This document shows positions 53,861 to 64,000 of a DNA stretch of 64,000 nt, piece by piece. Made by a program: the position numbers and the translations under genes. Position 1 is the first letter of the stretch, and every line of letters starts with the position of its first letter. Under the pieces are notes generated by a model. That model searched no databases and had not been told where the DNA came from. It worked only from the letters and a program-made list of their open reading frames with translations. Source of the stretch: Dromiciops gliroides (Eukaryota; Chordata; Mammalia; Microbiotheria; Microbiotheriidae); contig NC_057863.1 in NCBI RefSeq assembly GCF_019393635.1, positions 626,451,791 to 626,515,790 on the forward strand, written 5' to 3'.

Positions 53861-55690
53861 GGCACTTAGCATATGCCAGCCTGATGTTGGTTATTATAGT
53901 TTATGGATCTATCCTTTCTCCTCAACTAAATTATAAGCCCCTTAATGGCAGGGATAACAACAGGTACCAAGTGGTGTGTCCCATAATGATTAACAACCAG
54001 AATCTGGCACATAAGTGCTAAAGAAAGTTTTTTTTTTCATTGATTTGTTAATATCTGGATGTAAAAAAAAAGAATTCATAGAAAAAAACGCTCATATTGG
54101 GGAGAGAAAAGATGAAAACAAATGAGAACTGCTTATATGAAAGGGAAGAGGGAATAAATGCAATAGATAAAATAGAAGAATTCAGAAAAGGAAGAAATAT
54201 CTTCTGATTGAAGTCTAACACAAACAGGAAAGGATTTAGGGATGCAGTTCAAAGAAAAGGGACCACATGTCTATGGTCACAACTGGAACAGACCTCTTGT
54301 CCTTGATTAATTCAAGGAGGTATCCAGGCCTTGTTCACACTTGCTGAACAACTGATGTGTTCTAACCTGATAAATGTATCAGGACTTAGCATCTTGACAC
54401 TTACTTTAAATGGGGTGGAGTGACATAATTGATCTATTCAATTGACACCACCCCCCCCCCTTTCAGACTTATGATAAAGGACTGGACAAGGTTATCCCCA
54501 TTCCCTTCATCTTTCCTCCAGGATCCTTTTTATCTTTCAATCCTCCCATTATTTTACCCATGCCCACACACACACACACACACACACACCTCTACCCTGC
54601 TACCCATCTCTAGTATCTCTTTCATATCCCTTAGTCTTATCTCCACTCTCTTCTTTTTCTCCTTCCTTTCATCTCTCTCCTGTTTTGTCCCTGAGTGTAT
54701 CTCAAGGAGTAAGACACCTGAAAAAAAAGAGTGGGAAAATATATATACAGACACACACATACACATATATGTGTGTCTGTATACATATATGTGTATGTAT
54801 GTATATGTGTGTGTATAAAAGAAAAACTTTTAAGCATCAAATAATTTTATTACATGTCAAAGCTTAGAAGAAGGACAGATTGGTTAAGAGTTAATGTCTA
54901 TCAAAGCAGTTATTAATAGTAGACAATCAATATCATAAAGTGATTGATTTCCATTTCTTTCATCAGTTCTGTCTCTATTAAACCCTTCCAGGTATAATTT
55001 AATCCCATCACTTGATCATTTCAGCAATAGCAGTTCTACTAAGTTATCTGGGAAATGTACAAGGTTAGCAATCCAAGAAGGAGCTTGGCATAGAAAAGGG
55101 AACAACTGAGTAAGAATCCAGGGCAATGAATGATTTTATGGTGAAGAAAATGGTGAAGTGGGATCTTCAAGCTCATGGTGGAAGCTGGTGGCCAACAATG
55201 GTTATCTTTAATGCTTCTTTTTACTTCTGATAAGGATTGCCTTTTTTGTGACTTTTTTAAACTGTAGAAAAGCATCTCAGGTGGATTTTTTTTTCTTTAG
55301 AAAACCACCACTGGTACCTTCAGAACATTCTAGAAAAAGAACAGTCATTTCTCAGGAGACTTTCAATACATCTCATGTGGGCCTTCCCTGGCAAAAAGAT
55401 GGAATTTCCCTCTCCCAGAAAATTATCCTAATCACTTTAGAGGGGACATGGATGAGGCACTGGTCTCTAAAGCCAAGGATAAGCAAGAAATTGGAGACCC
55501 CAAAGGACTTTATAATCAATCAATAGGAAGGAGAGTGGGAAGATGGTTCCAAAACACCCTCCCCACAATAACAGGGGCAGGACTTGTGTACCTCCTCCAC
55601 CCCTCATCCATTATCTACAAACACACAGCTCCAACTCCTCCCTTCCCCTGAGCTGTTCCTGCTCTCAACCCTTTACCTTGTAGCTCCTCG
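53861..55690. other. Intergenic sequence, mostly unassigned
   Basis: Contains (CA)n at 54565-54590 and ATACACATATATGTGTGTCTG-like palindromic repeats at 54745-54815. Otherwise nothing I recognise. No CA6 terminal exon resembling the human one (EILDYLRRALN) was found on the minus strand. Confidence 0.5.
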
Positions 55691-56040
55691 GGCCATTATA
55701 GCTTAACATCAACCTAGACACATGGACTGTTACTTCCACTAACACCACCGGGAACATCCCGCCTCACAGGGCATACCCCTGAATCATGCCACTTACCCAG
55801 ATCACGTCTAGGCTTCTGCCTTTCAGTAGTGGTGGCTGGGCCGTACATAACTGCCCCGATACAGATTCCACTCCTCAAAAGAATGAGGACGATATGGCCT
55901 TGATGGTGACGAGTTAGCACTTCCCGATTCTTTTCCTTTTCCGCAGGACCAAGTGTGTTGATTAGAATGAGCAAGTAGAGGTGGATTGTATTCTGTGCCA
56001 CAAACCTAATTACATGATGTCTTCCCTTTCTGCCAAACCC
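55690..56040. other. Unassigned GC-richer stretch
   Basis: Higher in CpG than its surroundings. The minus strand is open for 122 codons (55714-56082), including HIVLILLRSGICIGAVMYG, and shorter open stretches exist in other frames. I recognise no domain; it could be the inside of an unrecognised old element. Confidence 0.3.
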
Positions 56041-57060
56041 CTCCCCTCTTCCCGACTCCTCTATCACTGCCCATAGCATCACCGTCCTCTCAGGTACCCT
56101 GGCTTACAACCTTGGTTTCAACCTCAACTCCTCATCCACTCCACATATCCACTCCGTTGCCAATATTGTCTTTTTTTTTTTTCCCAATATTTTATTTAAA
56201 AAAAAAAACTTTCAGGGGCAGCTAGGTGGCGCAGTGGATAGAGCAGTGGCCCTGGATTCAGGAGGACCTGAGCTCAAATCCAGCCTCAGACACTTAACAC
56301 TTACTAGCTGTGTGACCTTGGGCAAGTCACTTTAACCCTCATTGCCCCGTTAAAAAAAAAACAAAAAACCTTTCAGATCTCTCATATACATCCTGTATCA
56401 CCACTCTCAGCGATCCCGCCTTAGTTTCAGCCTCATCCCCTCTTGCCTTGAATTAGTTCAATATCCTGCTTAGTCTCCCTGCCTCATATCCTCTTTACAT
56501 TTCCTACTCCACTCAGCTGCCAAGGTAATTTCCCTTAAACAGAGATCTGACCCTGTCGCTATCCTATTCAATAAAGACGAGTGGCTTCCTAAAAGTTCTA
56601 AGATGATAGATTATTTCCATCCATCTTATTCTTTGAAATTTCTATTCCTCTAAGTTTCATAATTATTAGCACACAGATATACACAACTTGCAAATAAGTA
56701 TTTCTATATTAGGGATGCATTCTTAAAAAAATGTTAGTGATGGGGAGAACAACTAAAAAAGTTTGTAGATTTGAAAGTCCCAGCTAAAAAATCCAACCTT
56801 CTTGAAAGAAGCATTTGCTGATCCTCCTTAATGTTCATTTTTACCCTCTGTTGACAAATCTCAGGTTGGTCTTGTCTACAGCCTTTTTTTTTTTTTTGTC
56901 TATAGCCTTTTTCTTCCTGGTTGTTTACTTATTGTCTCCCCCATTAGACTGTGACCTCCTTGAGGGCAGGGACTATCTTTTCCCTTCCTTTGTATCTCTG
57001 TCACTTTGCACAATGCCTGACAATTGCAGGAGCTTAATAAATACTGACTGACCACCGATA
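56041..57060 (+). mobile_element. L2 LINE 3' end with SINE inside
   Basis: GACTCCTCTATCACTGCCCA, CATATCCACTCCGTTGCC, GATCTGACCCTGTCGCTATCC, TTGAGGGCAGGGACTATC and the ending GCTTAATAAATACTGACTG. Most of it also lies in the segmental copy at 37982. Confidence 0.78.
56215..56363 (+). mobile_element. Poly-A SINE only in copy B
   Basis: Duplicated flank of the AAACYTTTCAG type. Copy A has the unfilled site near 38020. Confidence 0.92.
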
Positions 57061-57074
57061 TAAGGAATCAGGAA

Positions 57075-57480
57075 GATGAGTTCAATTATTGTCTCAGATA
57101 CTGACTTTTTGATCCTGGGCAAGTCACTTAATCTTTTTCAGCCTCAGTTTCTTCATCTGTAAAATGGGGATAATGATAGAACCTAGCTCATAGGGATATT
57201 ACAAGAATCAAATGAGATTACACATATGGCACATTTTGATTTGTTTTTTTGTTGAGGCAATTGGGGTCAAGTGACTTGCCCAGGGTCACACAGCTAGTAA
57301 GTGCCAAGTGTCTGAGGCTGGGTTTGAACTCAGGTCCTCCTGACTCCAGGGCTGGTGCTCTATCCACTGTGCCACCTAGCTGCCCCACATGTGGTACATT
57401 TTGAAAACCTTGAAGTACAAGACATAAACGCCAGCTACAATCATGATGGTTGTTATTATTAATAATTCTTATTTATTAGA
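57075..57480 (+). mobile_element. MIR-like SINE, split by a poly-A SINE
   Basis: GAGTTCAATTATTGTCTCAG, TCCTGGGCAAGTCACTTAATC, TTCATCTGTAAAATGGGGAT, continuing at 57386 after the inner SINE. Also in copy A (38740-38960). Confidence 0.78.
57240..57385 (-). mobile_element. Poly-A SINE only in copy B
   Basis: Flanks CACATATGGCACATTTTGA and CACATGTGGTACATTTTGA (57221-57239 and 57386-57404). The matching site in copy A is empty. Confidence 0.93.
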
Positions 57481-57549
57481 AATCATTTCGGTGCTTCCTA
57501 CAACCTAATGGTAGTAATGCTATTATTATTTAATTTATTAATTGATATT

Positions 57550-57725
57550 AATTTTTTATTATTATTAGGTCATAGGATGCCTTGAAACCTTTCTCTATGC
57601 TCCCATTTCAGGGCAATTCCCTTGATTACATAGTGTGCCGTTGTTCCCCCAACCTTGAATATTATATTCATTTCATTTGATGCCTGTTCACTATGTCTGA
57701 ACTGGAGGTTGAGAACTGTCAGGAT
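57550..57725 (-). CDS. CA6: Possible last exon of CA6 (doubtful)
   Basis: A good acceptor (GGCTTTATTTTCAG) lies 132 bp after exon 7. In the correct phase it adds only DPDSSQPPVQT before TAG, with AATAAA at about 57555-57560. This tail does not resemble the amphipathic C-terminal helix of human CA VI, so the true last exon may lie elsewhere or be missing. Coding would cover about 57691-57725. The same sequence is in copy A. Confidence 0.3.
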
Positions 57726-60700
57726 CTGAAAATAAAGCCTCTTGTACTGTCACTATGATACACCAAGTCAACACTCTAATGTACCTAATGACCAAGAAAT
57801 TCCAAGAAAGAAAATTCCATCCCCAAGGACTGACACAAGGTTCTGGCTTTCACTGACCTCTTTTTTGAAGTGAAAAATTGGCCTCCACTTTCCTTTGGTT
57901 GAGGGGCTTAACCTCCCGGAAGTTATTTTGAAGTGTCTCATGATCATTATCCAGGAGTGAGTTCTGTAGCTTCTTCAACTGCAGGTAACAGAAGACATTT
58001 ATTATGGGGTTTTGGTTTTGTTTTTGTTATTGTTTTTGGTTTTTTTTCAGGGCAATGAGGGTTAAGTGACTTGCCCAGGGTCACACAGCTAGTAAGTGTC
58101 AAGTGCCTGAGGTCACATTTGAACTCAGGTCCTCCTGAATCCAGGGCAGGTGCTTTATTCACTGCACCACCTAGCTGCCCTCAGAAGACATTCATTATGT
58201 AGGGGAAGTGTAGGCTATGGGAATTAGTTAGTTTCTGGGCTGGAATTGGGACCTTTTTACTGAGCCATGGGATTGTTAGCAACCTAAGAGAAATGAATCA
58301 TTGTACCTTTAACATAGGCCATTTCTATTTGTTTGGGTTTTTTTTAATTAAATTTTCAATTATCAAACATTTAGTTTTCCCTCCCACTCACCTCCAGTGG
58401 AGAAAATAAAATAAAATAAAACCTTTGTAAAAAAATAAAATAAAATAAGCATAGTCAAGAAAAACAAATTCTGGGGCAGCTAGGTGGTGCAGTGGATAGA
58501 GCACCAGCCCTGGAGTCAGGAGTACCTGAGTTCAAATTCGGCCTTAGACACTTAACCCTCACTAGCTGTGTAACCCTGGGCAAGTCACTTAACTCCCATT
58601 GCCTCACTAAAAAAAAAAAAAATTCCCATATTGGTCATGCCCAAAAGAATCTCATTTTGTTTATTAGCCTATCATCTCCCTGCCAGAAGGTGGGTAGCAT
58701 TCTTCAAGGTAGATAGGCCATTTCTACATGATAGTTTCTTTGATATCCCTTGACCCACCTTCCCAATCAACCATCCATTTGGCCAAGGAGTTGGGCCAGC
58801 TTGGGGTAGCTCCCATGTTCTTGCATTTTTAAAAAAATCTTTAAGATGATTTCAGAAAGGCCTGGAAAGATTTGTATGAACTGATGTATAGGTGAAGTGA
58901 GTGGAACCAAGAGAACATTGTGCACAGAGACAGTAATATTATTCAATGAAGGACTGTGAATGACTTAACTCTTCTCAGCAATACAATGATCCAAGACAAT
59001 CCCAAAGGACTAAGGATGAAGCAGACTATCTACCTCCAAAGAAAGAACTGTTGTTGATGGAACACAGACTGAACCATGCTATTTTCCACTTTCTTTCATT
59101 TTTGTCTTTTATTCAAACTTTCTTGTGCAAAATGACTAATATGTTCAGGTTTTACATAATTGTATATGTATAATCCATATCTGATTGCTTACCATCTCAG
59201 GGAAGAGAGAAGGAAGAGAGGGAAGAAGGGATGAAATTTGGAACTCAAAACTATAAATAAAGATGTTTATTATTTTAAAAAATAAAACAATGAAAAGACC
59301 TTTAAATCTCTAGCCTGGAGGGCAGACTTTTCCAAATCACATTTCCTGCTGCTAATATTTACTTTAGGTTTCAAAGAGCCATTAGACAACCTCTTATAAG
59401 CACAGTTTGGGGAATTTCACCCATCCACCCACTGACTTTGCAGATCTGGGCTGAGCTGCATCACCATGATTCTTAATAGAGGAAAAAGTTTTAGAAACCA
59501 TATGTTATGATGATATACTTAGAAAGCCCTAAAGAATCAACTAAAAAAACTAGTTGAAATAATTAACTTTAGCAAAGTTGTAGGATATAAAACAAAACCA
59601 CATAAATCATCAGCATTTCTACGTATTACCAACAAAACCCAACAAGAAGAGATAGAGAAATTCCATTTAAAATAACTGCATAATAATAATAATAAAATAC
59701 TTGAAAGTCTATCTAGGAAAACACACAGAAGAACTATAAAAACACAATTACAAAACACTCTTCCTACAAATACAGACCTAAACAAGTGGAGAAATATTAG
59801 CTGTTCATGGATAAACTGAATCAACATAATAAAAATGACAATTCTACCTAAATTAATTTATTTATTCAGCCCCATATCAATCAAACTACCAAAGAATTAT
59901 TTATAGAACTAGGAAAAACAATAATAAAATTCATCGGGAGGAACAAAAGGTCAGGAATATCAAGGGAATCGATTTTTAAAAAGTGAAAGAAAAAAAAAAA
60001 GCCTAGCAGTACCAGATCTCAAGCTATAAATTACAATGTAATTATCAAAACAATCTGATACTAGATAAGAAATGACATGGTTAATCAATTAAATAGATTA
60101 GGTATACAATATACAGAAGCAAATGTTCATAATAACCTAGTCTTTGATAAACCCAAAGATCCAAGCTTTGGGGACAAGAATTCAATATTTGACAAAAACT
60201 TCTGGAAAGCAGTCTAGTAAAAACTAGGCACATAGCGGGCAACTAGGTGGCACAGTGGATAGAGCAATGGTCCTGGAGTCAGGAGGACCTGAGTTCAAAT
60301 CCGGCCTCAGACACTTAACACTTACTAGCTGTGTGACCCTGGGCAAGTCACTTAACCCCAATTGCCTCACCAAAAAAAAAAAAAAAAACAACTAGGCACA
60401 GACCCACATCTCACAGCATATAGCAAGATAAGCTCAAAATGGGAACATGATTTAAACATAAAGGGTTATATCATAAACAAATTAGGAAAGCATAGAAAAA
60501 ATTACTGTTAGATCTATGGATAAGGGAAGAGTTCATGACCAAACAAGAAATGGAGAGGATCATGGGAGGTAACATGGTTAATTTTGATTACATTAAATAA
60601 AAAAGGGATTGCCCAAACCAAGCTAATGCAGAAAAATTAGAAGAAAAACATGAAACTAGGAGGAAAAATTACAGCAAGTTTCTTTGATAAAGGTCTCATT

Positions 60701-62945
60701 TCTTAAACATCTAGGAAACCAATCAATCTAAATTTATGAAAATAAGAGCCAGAGTGGAGCAACTGAATTAATTCCTTACATTCTCCAAAGGCTATCAGTG
60801 GAAACTTGTCAAGGATAACAGCAGGGGAGTGAATGTTTACCTGTTCTGTAGATATGGTGACAGGTTCTGCCAAAACCGTCCATATAACATTCTCAGTGCA
60901 TGGGGGAGTGGTCAATGAGCCATTATATCGGTAGTATCTTGAGTAGTTTGGGGGCAACATGTGCTCGACATCAATGGAGTCCAGAGTTACGCTATCCCCT
61001 AACAGAAAGAGACAGGAAATGAAAGAGGTTGATAGAAAGAAAAGCAAAAGACAGTCCCTGCCCTCAAGGAGCTCAAAATCTAATGGGGGGAAACAATATG
61101 CAAACAATCATGTACCAACAACAAGCTATATACAAGATAAATTGGAAACGACAGAGGGAAGGCACTAGAATTAAGGGAGATCAGGAGAGGCTCCCTGTGC
61201 AAAGTGGGATTTTAGGAAACAGTAGAAGCCAAGAAGAGCAAATGAAGGAACTGGGACATTTAGCTTGAAGAGAAAACTTTGGTTGACAGAACAGCTGTCA
61301 ACTGATTATCAGTATCTGAAAGAGGTAATGTGGAAGAGGAGTGAGACTGTCCTTAGTGGATAGAGTGTCTACCCTGGAGCCAGGATAACCTGAGTTCAAA
61401 TCCAGCCTCAGACACTTACTAGCTGTGTGACCCTGGGCAAGTCACTTAGCCCTCATTGCCCTGACAAAAAAAAAAATAACAATAATCTAGGGGACCCCAA
61501 ACTATGAGTACTATATGGCTATGGCATGCCCCAGACTGTTGATCTAGGCTAACTCTGAGTCCCAGAGAAATGTAGCAATGTGAGGAACTACTTCTTTGTG
61601 CAGGTGAAAATGTTGGGTATGGTTGTGTACTGCAGGCAGTAAGGTTGAGATAGTGGTTCTGTTGTTTTGAGATACTCCAAAATCTTTTTTAATCTCTCTG
61701 GCTCAAAATGGATTCAATTCAATACAAAAAACAAACAAACTTGTATTAAGAAGCCTACAAGGTGCCAGACACTTTAATAACTACTGGAGATACAAAGACA
61801 AAAATGAAATAGTCCTGGCCTCAAGGTGCTTACATTCTACTAGAAGAATTTTCACCCTGTTGCTTAATCATTGATGTCCAGAAAATAACTAAGTTGAGGG
61901 CAGCTAGGTGGCACAGTGGATAGAGCACCGGCCCTGGATTCAGGAGGACATGAGTTCAAATTCTGCCTCAGACACTTGACACTTACTAGCTGTGTGACCC
62001 TGGGCAAATCATTTAACACTCATTGACCCACATTAGAAAAAATATCAGAAAACAACTAAGTTTCTGGAGAGTTAAGATGAATACTGCTAACAAAGATATG
62101 AGTGAAAGCAATAAAGAATGAAGAAATAGACTTAGTGGACCTTGGGCCATCTTGTAGAGGAGGAAACTAAGGCCCAGAAAAATTAAGTGACTTACCTAGT
62201 CTCATACAGGTAAGGTAGAAAATGGCAAAGACAGGATTTGAACCCAGATCATCTTTTTTTGCAGGGCAATGAGGGTTAAGTGACTTGCCCAGGGTCACAC
62301 AGCTAGTAAGTGTCAAGTGTCTGAGGCCAGATTTGAACTCAGGTCCTCCTGAATCCAGGGCCAGTTCTCCATCTACTGTGCCACTTAGCTGCCCCCGAAC
62401 CCAGATCTTCTGATGACAAATTCTTCATTTTTTTTGTTTGTTTTGGGGGTTTTTGGGGGTTTTTTCGGGTCAATGAGGGTTAAGTGACTTGCCCAGGGTC
62501 ACACAGCTAGTAAGTGTCAAGTGTCCAAGGCCAGATTTGAACTCAAGTACTCCTGAATCCAAGGCTGGTGCCTTATGCACTGCGCCACCTAGCCGCCCCC
62601 AAATTCTTCATTTTTTCCCTCTGTCCAACATTCCTTTTTTGTCCCCCCTGATCCTGAGATTTATGTACCCCAAACATAGCCATTCACCACAAGGAAAGTT
62701 TATGGACAAGTACTTCCAAAGGCCCCACCCAAAAAAGCAAATATGTAGCAAGAGAAACTGAGCCCCAGAGATGGCAGTGCCACCTAGATGGGTCCTTATC
62801 TCCCAATTGTCTGCCTTGTTTCCTGCTTCTCTCCTCCTTTTGATGTGTCCCTTAGGCTAATTGACTTTCACTTACCTACATTTTGGATCTTGGATAATTG
62901 GGAAAGAAAATTCTCATAATGAGGATTCGTTTGTTTGTCCTTAGC
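57691..62945 (-). CDS. CA6: Carbonic anhydrase VI, 3' half of gene (partial)
   Basis: Secreted zinc enzyme that interconverts CO2 and bicarbonate, known from saliva and milk. Only exons matching human 5, 6 and 7 are visible (62876-62945, 60841-60998, 57858-57978), plus a doubtful last exon. Phases agree at each junction (1, 0, 1). Exon 6 has the catalytic-loop sequence NGSLTTPPCTENVIW; the first Thr of TT corresponds to Thr199 of CA2. Exon 7 has LQNSLLDNDHETLQNNFREV like human LENSLLDHRNKTIHNDYRRT. The zinc-binding histidines lie in earlier exons beyond the right edge. Tail-to-tail with SLC2A7, as in human. Assigned to CA6 by these matches and by synteny. Confidence 0.93.
57858..57978 (-). 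CDS. CA6: CA6 exon 7
   Basis: 121 bp, 40 codons plus one base: LKKLQNSLLDNDHETLQNNF then REVKPLNQRKVEANFSLQKR. Acceptor GTTACCTGCAG, donor GTCAGT. It forms the family's C-terminal strand region (KPLNQRKVEANF resembles human QPLNHRVVESNF). Identical to the copy at 39359-39479. Confidence 0.93.
58010..58181 (-). mobile_element. Poly-A SINE shared with copy A
   Basis: Counterpart of 39510-39667, with a longer T/G-rich tail. Confidence 0.92.
58473..58620 (+). mobile_element. Poly-A SINE
   Basis: Complete plus copy, in intron 6 of CA6 and antisense to it. Confidence 0.9.
58840..59285 (+). mobile_element. L1 3' end, diverged
   Basis: GATTTCAGAAAGGCCTGGAA, GAACATTGTGCACAGAGACA, TTTACATAATTGTATATG, ending in an AAATAAA-rich tail. 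Confidence 0.7.
59560..60750 (+). mobile_element. L1 ORF2 fragment with SINE inside
   Basis: Reverse-transcriptase and C-terminal parts (AAACCACATAAATCATCAGC, ATGGATAAACTGAATCAAC, TTCATCGGGAGGAACAAAAGG, GGTCTCATTTCTTAAACATC). Ends about 90 bp before CA6 exon 6. A SINE sits at 60236-60386. Confidence 0.8.
60236..60386 (+). mobile_element. Poly-A SINE in L1
   Basis: Flank AAAACTAGGCACATA recurs as ACAACTAGGCACAGA after the tail. Confidence 0.92.
60841..60998 (-). CDS. CA6: CA6 exon 6
   Basis: 158 bp: two bases, then 52 codons. DSVTLDSIDVEHMLPPNYSR, YYRYNGSLTTPPCTENVIWT, VLAEPVTISTEQ. Acceptor TTCTGTTAG, donor GTAAAC. TPPC carries the Cys that in secreted and membrane CAs bonds with an N-terminal Cys. 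N-Y-S and N-G-S are possible glycosylation sites. Confidence 0.95.
61354..61477 (+). mobile_element. Poly-A SINE, 5'-truncated
   Basis: Begins at AGTGGATAGAG, so the GGGGCAGCTAGG head is missing; tail A(11). Confidence 0.85.
61897..62045 (+). mobile_element. Poly-A SINE
   Basis: Flanks CAGAAAATAACTAAGTT and CAGAAAACAACTAAGTT (about 61879-61895 and 62046-62062). Confidence 0.92.
62255..62396 (-). mobile_element. Poly-A SINE
   Basis: Flanks GAACCCAGATCATCT / GAACCCAGATCTTCT. Confidence 0.91.
62434..62600 (-). mobile_element. Poly-A SINE
   Basis: Duplication AAATTCTTCATTTTTT (about 62418-62433 and 62601-62616). Confidence 0.92.
62876..62945 (-). CDS. CA6: CA6 exon 5
   Basis: 70 bp, 23 codons plus one base: AKDKQTNPHYENFLSQLSKI then QNV, compare human YPENTYYSNFISHLANIKYPG. 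Acceptor TTTTCCTATAG, donor GTAAGTG. The last G joins GG of exon 6 to give Gly. Confidence 0.9.
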
Positions 62946-63635
62946 CTATAGGAAAAAATAAAGAATAGGGAAGGAGTGCAGTGGCAATTCAGAATGATGA
63001 AGAGCAAGAAATCATAATAAGAGCTCAAAATTTAGCATTTAGAAAACATTTCATTTGATTCTCATTAACTACCCTGGGAAGTACAGGATCTGGGTTTTAT
63101 CATCTCCATTTCACAGATGGGGAAATTGAGGCTCAGGAAGGTTAAAGAGACTGGCCTATGATCATTCTGCTACAAAGTGACAGGGGTAGGATTCAAGTTG
63201 AGACCTGTCCTGACTCCAAGTCAGAGGCCTCTCTGGGAAGAAGTGAGAAAAAGCAGATCAAACAGAGAGTTTCTCTTCGAGATGATCATGTTCTTTACTA
63301 ACAAATGACTGCACAAATCAATCTCACACTGGTTCAGTTTGCTCATTGCTAACTAGGGATGATGCTTATAGAGCCCTTTGGGATCTTCCCGGGAAATGTA
63401 CTTTTAGTTGTAAATAATAATAACTTAAAGGAGGAGTTTGCTAGAGGTAGCCCCAACCAATTTGGGAGAGCCACTTGTTAAATTTTCAAAAGGAGCATTT
63501 ACAATTGACTAGTGCTCTATATCAGGGCTTGATTTATTGTGTTGGTGACTGCCTAGACTTAAGAAAATGATAGAAAAAGTGTAAATAATCCAGGCTAAGG
63601 TTAAAAGCGCATCCTATCCACATTCTCTCCCTGCG

Positions 63636-63704
<69 letters not shown>

Positions 63705-64000
63705 GCCATCCCCACAAAGAGCTGGTTGTTAAAACATTTACCAGCACACCACTGGCTTGAAGTCTTATAGAGATCTAAGTGCCTGGGCCACTGAGAGGTT
63801 AATTGACCTTCCCAGGGTCACACATCCAATATATGTCAGAGACAACTTGAAATTAATTCTTCCAGACTTCAGGCCTGCCCTCTATCTACCACCGATTTGC
63901 ACTAATGGACAGAGTTTCCTTAAAGGGAATACATTACACTAATGAAATCAGAGGTGTGGACAATAAATTTAAAAAAAATTTTTAAGTACTGACAATGCAT
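62946..64000 (-). other. CA6: CA6 intron 4 (partial)
   Basis: MIR-like SINEs (63020-63230, 63775-63890) and a long (CA)n. Exon 4 was not found before the window edge. Confidence 0.75.
63639..63703. repeat. (CA)n microsatellite
   Basis: About 32 CA units, nearly pure. Confidence 0.97.

Larger units (their letters stand above)
56149..58252 (-). repeat. Original copy of the CA6 exon-7 region (segmental copy B)
   Basis: Home copy of the 1.76-kb block found at 37982-39737, in its expected place between CA6 exon 6 and the gene's 3' end. It is longer by two SINEs (56215-56363 and 57240-57385) that copy A lacks. Confidence 0.9.
58253..60840 (-). other. CA6: CA6 intron 6
   Basis: 2.9 kb together with the right part of copy B; filled by L1 fragments and two SINEs. 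58625-58830 and 59290-59520 look unique. Confidence 0.8.
60999..62875 (-). other. CA6: CA6 intron 5
   Basis: 1.9 kb with four poly-A SINEs. 61010-61340 and 61490-61860 resemble old MER/MIR-like sequence without clear assignment. Confidence 0.8.

Noticed and set aside
57570-57725. A 51-codon open frame (starting ILTVLNLQFRHSEQASNEMN) in the doubtful last CA6 exon, with a faint look of a pentraxin strand
   Set aside because: It is in the wrong phase relative to exon 7 and the similarity is too weak to claim. Such a length is not surprising by chance.

Overview
The window is marsupial nuclear DNA. Two signs support this. First, it holds two recognisable vertebrate genes, SLC2A7 (GLUT7, plus strand) and CA6 (secreted carbonic anhydrase VI, minus strand), lying tail to tail as remembered for human 1p36. 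Second, it is packed with marsupial repeats: about 50 copies of a short tRNA-derived SINE with an A-rich tail (it looks like WSINE1, which would favour an Australian marsupial such as a dasyurid), the longer MAR1 SINE, 5'-truncated marsupial L1 copies, L2/CR1 LINE remains, solo LTRs and small hAT-like MITEs. The family names come from memory, not from a search.

Layout. 1-15860: intergenic, almost all repeats; no SLC2A5 exon was seen here although SLC2A5 is the expected upstream neighbour. 15861-49208: SLC2A7 in 12 coding exons (51, 99, 161, 125, 153, 126, 188, 111, 102, 76, 128 and 225 bp). The junctions are all AG/GT and in phase and give 514 residues against about 512 in human, so the gene looks intact. 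Its introns hold SINEs, L1, LTRs, microsatellites, a large inverted repeat (34636-35335) and a degenerate 103-bp tandem array (26776-27043). 49209-57500: the shared 3' intergenic side, with a solo LTR, L1 pieces, and a GC-richer stretch I could not assign (55690-56040). 57550-62945: the 3' half of CA6 (exons matching human 5, 6 and 7, and a doubtful last exon); exons 1-4 lie beyond the right edge.

The most striking observation: a 1.76-kb block of CA6 carrying the whole of exon 7 with its splice sites (home copy 56149-58252) has a second copy in intron 8 of SLC2A7 (37982-39737), in the same orientation. The exon copies are identical over 121 bp. The SLC2A7 copy is flanked by a 17-bp exact direct repeat that the CA6 copy lacks, so it looks like the inserted copy, yet it has no poly(A) end. 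Two SINEs present only in the CA6 copy landed after the copying. A second observation with functional weight: at the helix-7 substrate-selectivity position (Ile in human GLUT7, reported as I314) this GLUT7 has Val (V302), the residue found in GLUT1, 3 and 4.

The two proteins act in different places (GLUT7: brush-border membrane of the small intestine and colon; CA VI: saliva and other secretions). Nothing here shows that they work together beyond their shared, conserved neighbourhood.
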